A program made the translations under genes and the position numbers. This document shows positions 25,448 through 32,927 of a stretch of DNA of 32,927 bases, in pieces; position 1 is the first letter of the stretch, and each line of letters begins with the position of its first letter. The notes beneath the pieces are model-generated. The model had not been told where the DNA came from, ran no database searches, and saw nothing but the letters and a program-made list of their open reading frames with translations. The stretch is taken from positions 1 to 32,927 of the forward strand of contig WLIL01000003.1 of the NCBI GenBank assembly GCA_009702245.1, read 5' to 3'. Source of the stretch: Actinomycetota bacterium. GTDB lineage: Bacteria > Actinomycetota > Actinomycetes > Nanopelagicales > Nanopelagicaceae.

Positions 25448-25509
25448 GAACCGACCACTGACATCATCTGACAGAGGACGACATCGCTCAAAGAGAACTC
25501 CGAGCAGCC

Positions 25510-26259
25510 TCACGAGAGGATTGAGACGCCAAAAACCTTTCGTCTTGAGAACCAGGTACGCCAGATGACAATAAATAAGAGATAGAGCGGGGTAATTGCG
25601 AGCATCCAATATGCCCATCGTGGACCGCTCAGTAGGTCAGCACTCTCGAAGGTAGCCGAAAGCACTGTGAGCGCCAGGAGATAGAGCACCATCAATGGGA
25701 TAGTCAATGAGCGCATTGCTTTGACTCTCATCAAATGTGGGAACTTCACCCTCGTCAATTGCAGCAGGCAGAGCGCGATCGAAATGATGGTCGCCCATGT
25801 GGGGCCAATATGGAGAATAAGGAAAGTGGGAACCACCACATTCCATGCTGCAGGAAAGCCATTGAACCAAGCATCTTCAGTTTCGAGGTCGGTCCGCGCA
25901 AACCAGAGCGCCGAGGTAAAAACGATTAACGCAGCAACAGCCATCTGCCACCCACTTGGCAGGAGATCCATCCGCACCATAAAGGCAACAGGAACGACCA
26001 CACAAGTCACGTAATCAACAACTAGATCGAGAATGTGGCCATCAACTTGCGGAGCGTGATCAGTTACCGCGAGTTTCCGGGCAATGGGACCATCGATACC
26101 GTCGAGCACTTGGCAGACAATTAACCAGACAAGTGCAGCGCGTATATGGCCATCGATGGTTGCTTGCAAGGCGAGTAATCCAGCCGCTGCACCACTCGCA
26201 GTCAGAGCATGAATAGCCAGACCCGCTCTTCGCAGGTGATGGGTCTCAGATAACGGCAT
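25510..26259 (-). CDS. Phosphatidylcholine synthase-like CDP-alcohol phosphatidyltransferase
   Basis: A 249-residue membrane protein with about eight helices. It carries LDGIDGPIARKLAVTDHAPQVDGHILDLVVDYVTCVVVPVAFM, the variant CDP-alcohol phosphotransferase motif of bacterial phosphatidylcholine synthase (Pcs), where a Pro-x-x-DG replaces the usual G-x3-D and the last Asp is in VDYVT. The N-terminal IHALTASGAAAGLLAL and central WFNGFPAAWNVVV also match Pcs. Pcs condenses CDP-diacylglycerol directly with choline at the inner membrane. Choline use here is inferred; another alcohol is possible. ATG 26259 is preferred to 26277, with TAGGCT 7 nt upstream. It is divergent from the small membrane protein at 26309. 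Confidence 0.82.
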   Translation of the reverse strand: MPLSETHHLRRAGLAIHALTASGAAAGLLALQATIDGHIRAALVWLIVCQVLDGIDGPIARKLAVTDHAPQVDGHILDLVVDYVTCVVVPVAFMVRMDLLPSGWQMAVAALIVFTSALWFARTDLETEDAWFNGFPAAWNVVVPTFLILHIGPTWATIISIALCLLQLTRVKFPHLMRVKAMRSLTIPLMVLYLLALTVLSATFESADLLSGPRWAYWMLAITPLYLLFIVIWRTWFSRRKVFGVSILS

Positions 26260-26266
26260 AAGGGTC

Positions 26267-26272
26267 AGCCTA
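26267..26272 (-). promoter_or_regulatory. Putative -10 hexamer TAGGCT of the Pcs-like gene
   Basis: Minus-strand TAGGCT-GACCCTT-ATG, 7 nt to the start at 26259. It is back to back with an identical hexamer for the plus-strand gene 24 bp away. Confidence 0.5.
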
Positions 26273-26296
26273 TCCAAGAGAGTCGGTGGCTCGCCG

Positions 26297-26302
26297 TAGG
26301 CT
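26297..26302 (+). promoter_or_regulatory. Putative -10 hexamer TAGGCT of the 26309 gene
   Basis: TAGGCT-CATGCC-ATG, 6 nt before ATG 26309. An out-of-frame ATG within the spacer is ignored in this reading. Confidence 0.55.
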
Positions 26303-26308
26303 CATGCC

Positions 26309-26725
26309 ATGAGTTCCTCGTCAGCGCGATCAGCCAAACGCCGCCTCCTTGAACGACTCTGGGTCATAGTTGTCATCGCCTACGGCGCCGGTCGGGCAAT
26401 TGTGGTCTGGAAAGCCCTTGGTCGATATGGCGTTAATCCGTGGATCTATTTAGCGCTGGATGTCACTTCTTCGTGGCCATACGCAGTCGCGACTGCTCGC
26501 TTAGTGACGTCAGTGATCGATCGAGAATTCTCTCGAGCGAAGTCATGGGGTTTGCTCGCCGCGGTCACCTTCCTCATTCCCGATCTCTATATCTTGGCCG
26601 TTGCAAGAGACGTGCCCACCGAGGTATATGCCATCATCATCGCCATCATCTCGCTGCTAGCCCTACTGGCAATTCTTTCGCTTATCATCAAAATACGTAA
26701 TGAACGCAGAGCGCGCAATGAGTGA
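26309..26725 (+). CDS. Small integral membrane protein, unknown function
   Basis: A 138-residue protein with a basic N terminus (SARSAKRRLLERL), roughly three to four hydrophobic helices (LWVIVVIAYGAGRAIVVW, YLALDVTSSWPYAVATARLV, WGLLAAVTFLIPDLYILAVA, YAIIIAIISLLALLAILSLIIKI) and a basic C terminus. I do not recognise a family. The promoter hexamer at the expected spacing and the 8 bp overlap with the nuclease gene support a genuine gene in the same transcript. Confidence 0.75.
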   Translation: MSSSSARSAKRRLLERLWVIVVIAYGAGRAIVVWKALGRYGVNPWIYLALDVTSSWPYAVATARLVTSVIDREFSRAKSWGLLAAVTFLIPDLYILAVARDVPTEVYAIIIAIISLLALLAILSLIIKIRNERRARNE

Positions 26726-28502
26726 TCAACTTTCGCTTCAAGATCTTGGTCGCCCACTTCATGAGACCACTTTTATTGTCGTTGACTTAGAGACCACTGG
26801 CGGATCTCCGGCTACTTCAGCGATTACCGAAATTGGTGCAGTCAAAGTTCGATCGGGTGAGGTTCTTGGCGAATTTCGTACTTTTGTTAATCCAGGTGGA
26901 CCCATTCCGGTCTTCATCACTATCCTCACCGGTATTACTGACTCAATGGTGGCCTTAGCGCCAGGAATTGAAAGTGCGCTACCGGCTTTTCTCGAATTCT
27001 GTGACAACGCCGACAACGCTGTACTCGTCGCACATAATGCGCCCTTCGACATCGGATTTCTTAAAGCGGCGTGTGCGCAGTTGAAGATTGAGTGGCCAAA
27101 TTACGAAACTCTAGATACAGCAAAGTTGGCGCGCACTATTCTAAGCAAAGACGAAGTGAAGGATTGCAAGCTCGGCACTCTCGCGCCTTTCTTCGGTGCC
27201 ACCACTACGCCAAACCATCGAGCGCTCGATGATGCACGAGCAACTGTCGATGTACTGCATGGGCTCATTTCAAGATTAGGCAATCTTGGCGTTTCTACCT
27301 TGCCTGACTTGCGCGCCTTTTCCCATCGCATCACACCTGCGCAAAAGAAGAAGAAATATCTCGCAGAAGACATTCCTTCAACGTGTGGGGTATATATCTT
27401 CAAGGATATTGAGGGAGTTCCTCTGTACGTGGGAGTTTCAAACAATTTACGTAACAGAGTGCGCTCATACTTCACCGCATCAGAGCAACGGCGCCGCATT
27501 ATCGACATGATTGCCATTGCAGAAAGCGTCGAAACGATTATCTGTCGAACGCCCCTCGAAGCGAGCGTCTTAGAGCTTCGTCTCATCGAAGAGTTCCAAC
27601 CGCGCATCAATCGGCGTTCCAAGCATCAGAGTAAATCTCATTGGGTCCATTTAACTCGCGAGCGCTTCCCTCGCCTTACGATCGCTCGAGGAATTGAAAA
27701 GATTGACGACGAATGGATTGGCCCCTTCTCCTCTAGAGGCGATGCACAGTTGGCTATTGAATGTGTGTATGAAGTGCTTCCTATTCGACAATGCACTCCT
27801 CGCATCACTATTGCTAGCCAGAAAAAGTCGAGCGCGTGCGCACTTGCCGGTATGGGCAAATGTGGCGCCCCATGCATCGACGATCAATCCGCTGAAGATT
27901 ACGAAGCTATCGTTGATGTCGCTCGCCACCTCTTCACACTCGACGCCTCTTTAGTGGTGGATCGCGCAAATATTCGCATGCGTGAATTAGCCATCGAGGA
28001 AAGATTCGAGGAGGCCATCGAAGTTCGCAACCGACTCACCTCATTCCTGCGAGCATCTTCAAGGGCCGAAAGACTTCGAGCTTTCGTAAAGTTGCCTCAA
28101 ATCATCACCGCGCTACCTACCTCTGATGGCGGATGGGAATTCACCTGCATCAGATACGGCCGTTTTGCCGGCGCACTCATCGGAGATCCTGGATATGCAC
28201 CGCAACTGACCATCGATTCGCTCTTGCTACTCAGTGATCCGGTCTCCCCCCGCGAGCGCATCTTGCCGGCTTCATCACACGAGGAAGTCGAGAGACTGCT
28301 GCGTTATGTGGAGACCCCTGGGCTTCGACTCGTTGAAGTTTTGGGCCAATGGTCTGCCCCGGCGCGAGGCGCACAAGCCCACCGCCATGCTCTAGAGGCC
28401 CTCGAGTTGGCCATCCCTGCGGTCAAGCCCACAGGTGGTGGCCACGATGGGCGTCCGATCCCCCTGCGGAGTCGGATAGCTTTGGGAGAGTCGGGTAGTT
28501 AA
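26718..28502 (+). CDS. DnaQ-type exonuclease fused to UvrC-like GIY-YIG nuclease (Rv2191-like)
   Basis: A 594-residue two-nuclease fusion. The DEDD 3'-5' exonuclease (about 1-180) has Exo I VVDLETTGG, Exo II LVAHNAPFDIGFL and Exo III HRALDDARAT. A GIY-YIG domain (about 215-300) follows with TCGVYIFKDIEGVPLYVGVSNNLRNRVRSYF and the Glu in LRLIEEFQPRIN. The UvrC-type cysteine set C...C-x7-C-x3-C (RQC, SACALAGMGKCGAPC; about 358-384) matches the iron-sulfur site of UvrC, and a UVR motif lies at about 415-445 (RMRELAIEERFEEAIEVRNRL). The UvrC 5'-incision RNase H-like domain is missing. It probably acts in UvrA/B-dependent or parallel lesion repair, like Cho. ATG 26718 or 26700 could be the start. 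Its stop overlaps the receiver gene at TTAA. Confidence 0.92.
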   Translation: MSDQLSLQDLGRPLHETTFIVVDLETTGGSPATSAITEIGAVKVRSGEVLGEFRTFVNPGGPIPVFITILTGITDSMVALAPGIESALPAFLEFCDNADNAVLVAHNAPFDIGFLKAACAQLKIEWPNYETLDTAKLARTILSKDEVKDCKLGTLAPFFGATTTPNHRALDDARATVDVLHGLISRLGNLGVSTLPDLRAFSHRITPAQKKKKYLAEDIPSTCGVYIFKDIEGVPLYVGVSNNLRNRVRSYFTASEQRRRIIDMIAIAESVETIICRTPLEASVLELRLIEEFQPRINRRSKHQSKSHWVHLTRERFPRLTIARGIEKIDDEWIGPFSSRGDAQLAIECVYEVLPIRQCTPRITIASQKKSSACALAGMGKCGAPCIDDQSAEDYEAIVDVARHLFTLDASLVVDRANIRMRELAIEERFEEAIEVRNRLTSFLRASSRAERLRAFVKLPQIITALPTSDGGWEFTCIRYGRFAGALIGDPGYAPQLTIDSLLLLSDPVSPRERILPASSHEEVERLLRYVETPGLRLVEVLGQWSAPARGAQAHRHALEALELAIPAVKPTGGGHDGRPIPLRSRIALGESGS

Positions 28503-28954
28503 GCCAGGATTTTGGCTGCCAGCGCAACCAGGGCAAAGGGATCTATGGGATGAGGCAGATACCCTTCGGCGCGCGACCAGGTGGCTAGCCAGGCATCGTC
28601 AGGGCGTCCGACCACCAGGAGAATGGGTGGAGAGTTAAAGAATTCGTCTTTAATCTGTCGGGCGAGGCCCATGCCGCCCTCGGGGACCGCTTCGCCATCT
28701 AAAATGAGCAGGTCAAAGCCTTTTTTGCCCTTCAGTGTGGCTTTGGTGGCCTCTTCCATAGCGGCCAGTAGGGCTGGCCCGGTAGCCACTTCGAAGGCTT
28801 CTACGGGCGGCAAATCAACCGATATTCGCCGGCCTAGACCGGCAATGATCTGGGCACGAACGGTGGAATCATCGCTGTAAATCAGTACTCGAGTAACGCC
28901 CGTAGGTGCTGTCGAAGCAGTGCCAGCGAGCACATCTGAATGAGTGTGGGCCAC
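28499..28954 (-). CDS. Stand-alone degenerate receiver-domain protein
   Basis: A 151-residue protein with a disordered start (about 1-20) and a CheY-like receiver. [17 protein letters not shown] supplies the acidic pair, and [22 protein letters not shown] gives the phosphoacceptor-position Asp86. The conserved Thr/Ser is Val ([11 protein letters not shown]) and the conserved Lys is His ([12 protein letters not shown]). The switch residues are thus altered, suggesting a pseudo-receiver that works by binding rather than phosphorylation. There is no output domain. GTG 28954 is preferred over GTG 28960 because TAAGAT ends exactly 6 nt before it. It is divergent from ctaE, and a link to respiration control is speculative. 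Confidence 0.82.
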   Translation of the reverse strand: MAHTHSDVLAGTASTAPTGVTRVLIYSDDSTVRAQIIAGLGRRISVDLPPVEAFEVATGPALLAAMEEATKATLKGKKGFDLLILDGEAVPEGGMGLARQIKDEFFNSPPILLVVGRPDDAWLATWSRAEGYLPHPIDPFALVALAAKILA

Positions 28955-28960
28955 CCGCAC

Positions 28961-28966
28961 ATCTTA
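28961..28966 (-). promoter_or_regulatory. Putative -10 hexamer TAAGAT of the receiver gene
   Basis: Minus-strand TAAGAT-GTGCGG-GTG selects the second of two adjacent GTG codons as the leaderless start. The first GTG touches the hexamer and could not be transcribed from it. Confidence 0.5.
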
Positions 28967-29060
28967 TCCCTCTCCCAGACGGATTTCAGGCGGGCATGTA
29001 GTGACCTGGTTCACCTCACCAAGAACGCTCCCGCGGCGCGCTTTTTGTGGCTTTATCCAC

Positions 29061-29066
29061 CATAAT
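29061..29066 (+). promoter_or_regulatory. Putative -10 hexamer CATAAT of ctaE-qcrCAB
   Basis: CATAAT-TTACGT-GTG gives 6 nt spacing to GTG 29073. A GTGG-N6-CCAC inverted repeat (about 29047-29060) lies directly upstream and could mark an operator, though the arms are short. Confidence 0.5.
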
Positions 29067-29072
29067 TTACGT

Positions 29073-29711
29073 GTGACTAGCACCCTTGAAGACTCAGAGA
29101 CCGGCACCGCTGCGACCAACCGTCCGAACCTCGTTGCCGTGGGAACGATCGTCTGGCTCTCTAGTGAATTGATGTTCTTTGCAGCGCTCTTTGCGATGTA
29201 CTTCACCGCGCGTTCAGTTCAGGGTCCGAAAGTCTGGCTTGAGTCAACAGAGATGCTCAATATCCCCTTCTCTACTCTCAACACCACAATCCTTGTGCTC
29301 TCTTCAGTGACCTGCCAATTCGGCGTTTTCGCCGCGGAACGCTTCCAATTGCGGCGCACAGGTAGCGCGTTAGATTTTCGTAAATGGGGATTGACAGAGT
29401 GGTTCGCACTTACATTTTTGATGGGTGCCTTCTTCGTCGGTGGACAGATCTACGAATATGCAAACTTGGTCGCAGAGGGTCTCTCTTTCGCCACGAACGC
29501 CTATAGCTCGGTCTTCTATCTGACAACTGGCTTCCACGGCCTCCATGTAACGGGCGGACTTATCGCCTTCCTGATTCTCCTTGCACGCACTTTCAAAGCT
29601 CGACGATTCGGCCACTCACAAGCTACCTCGGCAATCGTGGTCTCTTATTACTGGCACTTTGTTGACATTGTTTGGATCGGACTGTTCGCCACTATCTACC
29701 TCATCAAGTAA
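29073..29711 (+). CDS. ctaE: Cytochrome c oxidase subunit III
   Basis: A 212-residue membrane protein with five helices, subunit III of the aa3-type cytochrome c oxidase. Typical stretches are [27 protein letters not shown], the Glu-containing helix and [31 protein letters not shown] and [23 protein letters not shown]. The track start at 28944 adds 43 unlikely residues that overlap the divergent gene; GTG 29073 is the usual actinobacterial N terminus ([10 protein letters not shown]) and fits the leaderless hexamer. It is first in ctaE-qcrC-qcrA-qcrB, the standard actinobacterial order for the bcc-aa3 supercomplex. The trpD found beside it in M. tuberculosis is absent. Confidence 0.95.
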   Translation: MTSTLEDSETGTAATNRPNLVAVGTIVWLSSELMFFAALFAMYFTARSVQGPKVWLESTEMLNIPFSTLNTTILVLSSVTCQFGVFAAERFQLRRTGSALDFRKWGLTEWFALTFLMGAFFVGGQIYEYANLVAEGLSFATNAYSSVFYLTTGFHGLHVTGGLIAFLILLARTFKARRFGHSQATSAIVVSYYWHFVDIVWIGLFATIYLIK

Positions 29712-29719
29712 GGCTACGA

Positions 29720-30508
29720 GTGAAAAAGATTCTGCGTCATCGCCGTCATCCCATCGCGCACTTCCTCGTGCTCGGTATTGCCCTTCTTGCTATCGGGTTT
29801 GGATACACGCTGCTCTCACCATCGAATGCGGCGGTCGCAACTAATGCGCGCAGCCAAGTAGTGGAAGAGGGTCGTCAGATTTTCCTCAAGGGCTGCTCCT
29901 CATGCCATGGCATTAACGCCGAAGGAGCAAGCGATGCGCCCACACTTCTTGGGGTCGGTGCAGCCTCTGTTGACTTCCAGGTAGGCACAGGTCGCATGCC
30001 GCTGGCCAATACTGGCGTGCAGGCAATGCGCAAGAAGCCGGTGTACAACGCAGAAGAGACCGCCGCGTTGGCTGCCTACGTTGCTAGCCTTTCCACAGGG
30101 CCAGCAATACCTAATGCGGCACAGTTGAATTACGAGCGCGATGGAAACATCGCCGAAGGTGGACAGCTTTTCCGCACTAACTGCGCGATGTGTCACAACT
30201 ACGCAGGCCAAGGTGGAGCACTTACTCAAGGAAAGTATGCGCCTTCCTTGATGGGAGTGGAAGTAAAGACGATGTATGAAGCGATGCTTACTGGGCCACA
30301 ATCAATGCCAGTCTTTGGTGATCGAGCCATCACCCCACAACAAAAACTTTCCATGATTAAGTTCCTTAAGGGAATCGAAGCGGAAAAGGGTCAAGGCGGA
30401 TTCTCGCTCGGCAAAGTGGGTCCCGTTACTGAAGGTCTAGTCGCGTGGGTACTGGGACTTGGTTTACTTATTGGAGTTTCTGTCTGGCTAGGAGCGAAAT
30501 CTAAATGA
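29720..30508 (+). CDS. qcrC: Cytochrome bc1 complex di-heme cytochrome cc subunit
   Basis: A 262-residue di-heme cytochrome c that carries electrons from the bc complex straight to the aa3 oxidase, replacing soluble cytochrome c. An N-terminal membrane anchor (HPIAHFLVLGIALLAIGFGYTLL) is followed by two CXXCH heme sites, CSSCHG (about residue 58) and CAMCHN (about 154), and axial Met-containing segments GRMPLANTG and GPQSMPVFGD. A C-terminal helix (LVAWVLGLGLLIGVSVWLGAKSK) anchors the other end. GTG 29720 is chosen over the track start at 29672, which lies inside ctaE. It overlaps qcrA by 4 bp. Confidence 0.95.
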   Translation: MKKILRHRRHPIAHFLVLGIALLAIGFGYTLLSPSNAAVATNARSQVVEEGRQIFLKGCSSCHGINAEGASDAPTLLGVGAASVDFQVGTGRMPLANTGVQAMRKKPVYNAEETAALAAYVASLSTGPAIPNAAQLNYERDGNIAEGGQLFRTNCAMCHNYAGQGGALTQGKYAPSLMGVEVKTMYEAMLTGPQSMPVFGDRAITPQQKLSMIKFLKGIEAEKGQGGFSLGKVGPVTEGLVAWVLGLGLLIGVSVWLGAKSK

Positions 30509-31539
30509 GCGATACACATAGCGGACACGAGAGTTCGGGTCACCAGAGTTCAACAGCGCTCTCTCCATTGGCTGATCCGGGTCTTCCTCCCCATGTTTAC
30601 CGCCGGGCCGACACTGAACCGCGAGCTGCAAAGAAGGCGGAGCGGCAAGTAGCCATCCTCTTTGCGCTTTCGGCGGTGAGCACCGTTGCATTTGTCGCTT
30701 CCTTTGTGGGCATTGAAAAAGATGCCTTCATTTTTATCCCACTCTTTGGCTCTACGCAGGCACAGCAACTTGCTCTTGGAATGACCTTGGCACTTTCACT
30801 CTTTCTCATCGGCGCGGGCGCTGTGCATTGGGCTAAAACGTTGATGCCAGATCACGAAGTAATTCAGGACCGTCATGAGCTCCGTTCAAGTGATGAAGAT
30901 CGCCAAGGAGTTATCGAAGTCTTTCGCGAGGGGGCAGAGGCTGCTGGTCTGGGACGTCGCTCTCTCATCAAGCGAACGCTTCTTGGATCAATGGGCTTAG
31001 TTACTCTCACCCCGATTCTTTTGCTGAGAGATTTGGGACCTCTTCCTGGCAAACAATTAGAAACCACTAACTGGGAGGCTGGCCGAAGGCTCGTCACTGA
31101 TCCAGACGGAAAGCCATTGAAAGCCAGTGATATACAAGTCGGCGCAGTGGCACACATTCTTCCCGAGATGCCCGAGGGTAGCGAGCTCACTCTTAATGAC
31201 ATGGTGAAGGACCCGGTGATCCTTGTGCGTCTTCGCCCAGAGGACTTCAATCTCCCGGCGGACCGCAAAGATTGGGTTCACGAAGGCATCATCGCCTTCT
31301 CGAAAATTTGTTCACACATGGGGTGCGCTGTTGGGCTCTATGAACAACAAACTCACCATTTGCTCTGTCCATGCCATCAATCAACTTTCGATGTTGAAAC
31401 GGGCGCACAAGTGATCTTCGGGCCAGCCGCCCGCCCACTTCCACAATTGGCAATTACGGTCGATTCAGAGGGATACCTGATCGCCAAGCAAGGCTTTACG
31501 GAACCTGTCGGACCTAGCTTTTGGGAGCGTTCATCATGA
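30505..31539 (+). CDS. qcrA: Cytochrome bc1 complex Rieske iron-sulfur subunit
   Basis: A 344-residue Rieske protein of the long, three-helix actinobacterial type. The N terminus is His/Ser-rich and hydrophilic. Three helices follow (about 48-67, 90-111 and 160-178; ILFALSAVSTVAFVASFVGI and others). The C-terminal [2Fe-2S] domain has both ligand boxes, CSHMGCAVGLYEQ and CPCHQSTFD (about residues 268-292), with the two Cys and two His ligands plus the disulfide Cys pair. It receives electrons from menaquinol at QcrB and passes them to QcrC. It overlaps qcrC and qcrB by 4 bp each (ATGA). Confidence 0.96.
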   Translation: MSDTHSGHESSGHQSSTALSPLADPGLPPHVYRRADTEPRAAKKAERQVAILFALSAVSTVAFVASFVGIEKDAFIFIPLFGSTQAQQLALGMTLALSLFLIGAGAVHWAKTLMPDHEVIQDRHELRSSDEDRQGVIEVFREGAEAAGLGRRSLIKRTLLGSMGLVTLTPILLLRDLGPLPGKQLETTNWEAGRRLVTDPDGKPLKASDIQVGAVAHILPEMPEGSELTLNDMVKDPVILVRLRPEDFNLPADRKDWVHEGIIAFSKICSHMGCAVGLYEQQTHHLLCPCHQSTFDVETGAQVIFGPAARPLPQLAITVDSEGYLIAKQGFTEPVGPSFWERSS

Positions 31540-32927
31540 CAACAGGCAAGCGTATCGGTGGGAGCGTTGCTAACTTCGTAGACGAACGCACGGGAGCCGG
31601 ACGGGCTCTGAAGAAGAACCTCGGCAAGGTATTCCCCGACCATTGGTCATTCATGCTCGGAGAAGTGGCGATGTACTCCTTCGTCATCTTGCTTCTTTCC
31701 GGCACCTTCCTCACCTTCTTTTTCGTGCCTTCGCAAGAAGAAATTATTTACCAAGGAAATTACGCGCCCCTCAGTGGTCTTTCGATGTCGCAGGCATATG
31801 CATCCACTGTTGATATGTCTTTCGACGTACGCGGTGGCATGTTGATGCGCCAAGTCCATCACTGGTCAGCACTTATTTTCCTTGCAGCCATGGTGGTACA
31901 CATGATGCGCGTCTTCTTCACTGGAGCGTACAGAAAACCTCGTGAGTTTAACTGGATCATCGGCGTTGGCTTACTTACCCTCGGCATCGTTGAAGGCTTC
32001 TTGGGTTATTCACTCCCAGACGATCTTCTTTCGGGCACCGGCATTCGTATTGCCGAAGCAATTATTCAAGCCGTTCCGCTCGTCGGCACCTATGTAGCGT
32101 TTTTTCTCTTTGGCGGAGGATTTCCTGGAACAATTTTTATCTCCCGTATTTACACCATTCACGTGTTACTTGTGCCGGGAATCATTCTTGCCCTTATCAC
32201 CGCTCACGTACTCCTGGTCTGGTTCCAGAAGCACACCCAATACCCCGGTCCCGGCCGCACAGAAAAGAATGTCGTGGGTTTTCCGCTGTTGCCGGTGTAC
32301 ATGGCCAAGGCTGGCGGCTTCTTCTTCATTGTCTTTGGAATCACCACTTTCTTGGGTGCAGTTGCTTCCATCAACCCGATCTGGCTCTACGGTCCCTACA
32401 ACCCATCTCAGATCTCTGCTGGTTCACAACCAGACTGGTACATGGGCTGGCTTGATGGTTTGGTTCGAATGGCTCCTAACTGGGAGACTCACGCATTCGG
32501 TCATACCGTGTCCTGGAACATTCTGATTCCAGGCTTGATTGTTCCTGGAATTATGTTCACTGGGCTTGCGCTCTGGCCATTCATAGAATCCTGGGTCACC
32601 GGCGACAAGCGGGAACACCATCTCCTTGAACGCCCTCGCAACGCACCCACTCGCACCGCGGTCGGTGCCATGGCACTTACGTTCACCATGGTCACGTTAA
32701 TCAATGGTGGAAATGACCTTCTGGCCACCCACTTTGGTCTCTCCATCAATCAGATTATGTGGTTCTCGCGCATCGGAGTCTTTGTGTTACCTCCGATCGC
32801 ATATTTTGTGACTAAGCGAATCTGCCTCGGTCTGCAACACAAGGATCGGGATACCGTCCTTCATGGTCGCGAGAGCGGTCGCCTAGTGATGCTTCCTAGC
32901 GGCGAGTTCATCGAAGTGCATGAACCC
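31536..32927 (+). CDS. qcrB: Cytochrome bc1 complex cytochrome b subunit (truncated by window edge)
   Basis: The frame stays open from ATG 31536 to the last base (464 codons), so the 3' end is missing and the ORF track omits it. Paired His ligands for the two b hemes lie in MRQVHHWSAL plus VVHMMRVFFTG and in IYTIHVLLVPG plus ITAHVLLVWFQKH. The Qo-site motif is PDWYMGWLDG (PDW instead of the PEW of proteobacteria, usual in actinobacteria). SLPDDLLSGTG is also typical. It is the quinol-oxidising core and the target family of the anti-tuberculosis Q203 class. Residues after about 400 (KREHHLLERPRNAPTRTAVG onward) are the actinobacterial C-terminal extension. Confidence 0.96.
   Translation, partial: MTTGKRIGGSVANFVDERTGAGRALKKNLGKVFPDHWSFMLGEVAMYSFVILLLSGTFLTFFFVPSQEEIIYQGNYAPLSGLSMSQAYASTVDMSFDVRGGMLMRQVHHWSALIFLAAMVVHMMRVFFTGAYRKPREFNWIIGVGLLTLGIVEGFLGYSLPDDLLSGTGIRIAEAIIQAVPLVGTYVAFFLFGGGFPGTIFISRIYTIHVLLVPGIILALITAHVLLVWFQKHTQYPGPGRTEKNVVGFPLLPVYMAKAGGFFFIVFGITTFLGAVASINPIWLYGPYNPSQISAGSQPDWYMGWLDGLVRMAPNWETHAFGHTVSWNILIPGLIVPGIMFTGLALWPFIESWVTGDKREHHLLERPRNAPTRTAVGAMALTFTMVTLINGGNDLLATHFGLSINQIMWFSRIGVFVLPPIAYFVTKRICLGLQHKDRDTVLHGRESGRLVMLPSGEFIEVHEP

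Noticed and set aside
27101-27622. 173-residue minus-strand ORF inside the nuclease gene
   Set aside because: It is antisense to the conserved DEDD and GIY-YIG domains and rich in Ser/Arg as expected of a shadow frame.
28967-29060. Operator-like inverted repeats upstream of ctaE (GTTC...GAAC and GTGG...CCAC)
   Set aside because: The arms are only 4 bp, which is expected by chance in about 100 bp; not listed as a separate feature.

Overview
The window looks like part of a compact, streamlined actinobacterial chromosome of moderate G+C (roughly half by eye, not computed). Gene order and strand closely follow the Mycobacterium tuberculosis Rv2173-Rv2196 segment as I remember it: prenyl synthase, Rv2175c-type DNA-binding protein, Ser/Thr kinase (PknL position), class II DAHP synthase (aroG), acyltransferase, SRPBCC protein, fadD15-type ligase, PimB-type mannosyltransferase, NlpC/P60 hydrolase, DnaQ-UvrC-like nuclease, ctaE and qcrCAB. 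Carotenoid genes, dense packing and moderate G+C suggest a planktonic freshwater lineage (Nanopelagicales/acI or a similar group). That assignment is an inference; the class Actinomycetes is well supported.

Layout. 1-186: the 3' end of a CrtI-type FAD oxidoreductase, running off the left edge. 196-816: a CDP-alcohol phosphatidyltransferase (minus). 865-4292: crtE-crtI-crtB, making phytoene and desaturating it. 4289-5904 (minus): an operon of an Rv2175c-like regulator, thiE and the split lycopene cyclase crtYc/crtYd. 5960-8200: a TPP riboswitch followed by thiO-thiS-thiG. 8226-10112: a PASTA-domain Ser/Thr kinase. 10132-12900: nfo, an EamA transporter and threonine aldolase. 12897-16528 (minus): aroG-ogt and plsC-pfkA. 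16622-18000: an esterase and a small membrane protein. 18007-18444 (minus): an SRPBCC protein. 18544-21563: fadD, a minimal histidine kinase and a LuxR-type response regulator. 21576-22964: a GT-C-like membrane protein. 22961-26259 (minus): a PC-synthase-like gene, a small Cys protein, an NlpC/P60 hydrolase and a pimB-like gene. 26309-28502: a small membrane protein and a DnaQ/GIY-YIG nuclease. 28499-28954 (minus): a degenerate receiver. 29073-end: ctaE-qcrC-qcrA-qcrB, the cytochrome bcc-aa3 branch, with qcrB running off the right edge.

The genes form several functional sets: carotenoid synthesis up to cyclised lycopene, the thiazole half of thiamine synthesis plus thiamine phosphate synthase, envelope and phospholipid work (two CDP-alcohol transferases, PlsC, FadD, PimB, NlpC/P60, PASTA kinase), base and nucleotide damage repair (Nfo, Ogt, DnaQ-UvrC-like), and respiration.

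Two architectural signals stand out. First, nearly every transcription-unit head gene has a TANNNT hexamer (often TAGGCT) ending exactly 6 nt, sometimes 7, before its start codon, as expected for leaderless mRNAs. Second, four of six convergent gene pairs overlap by exactly 4 bp (TTAA or TTAG), so one tetranucleotide supplies both stop codons. No mobile element, CRISPR array, rRNA or tRNA was seen. No stretch over 300 bp lacks a gene.
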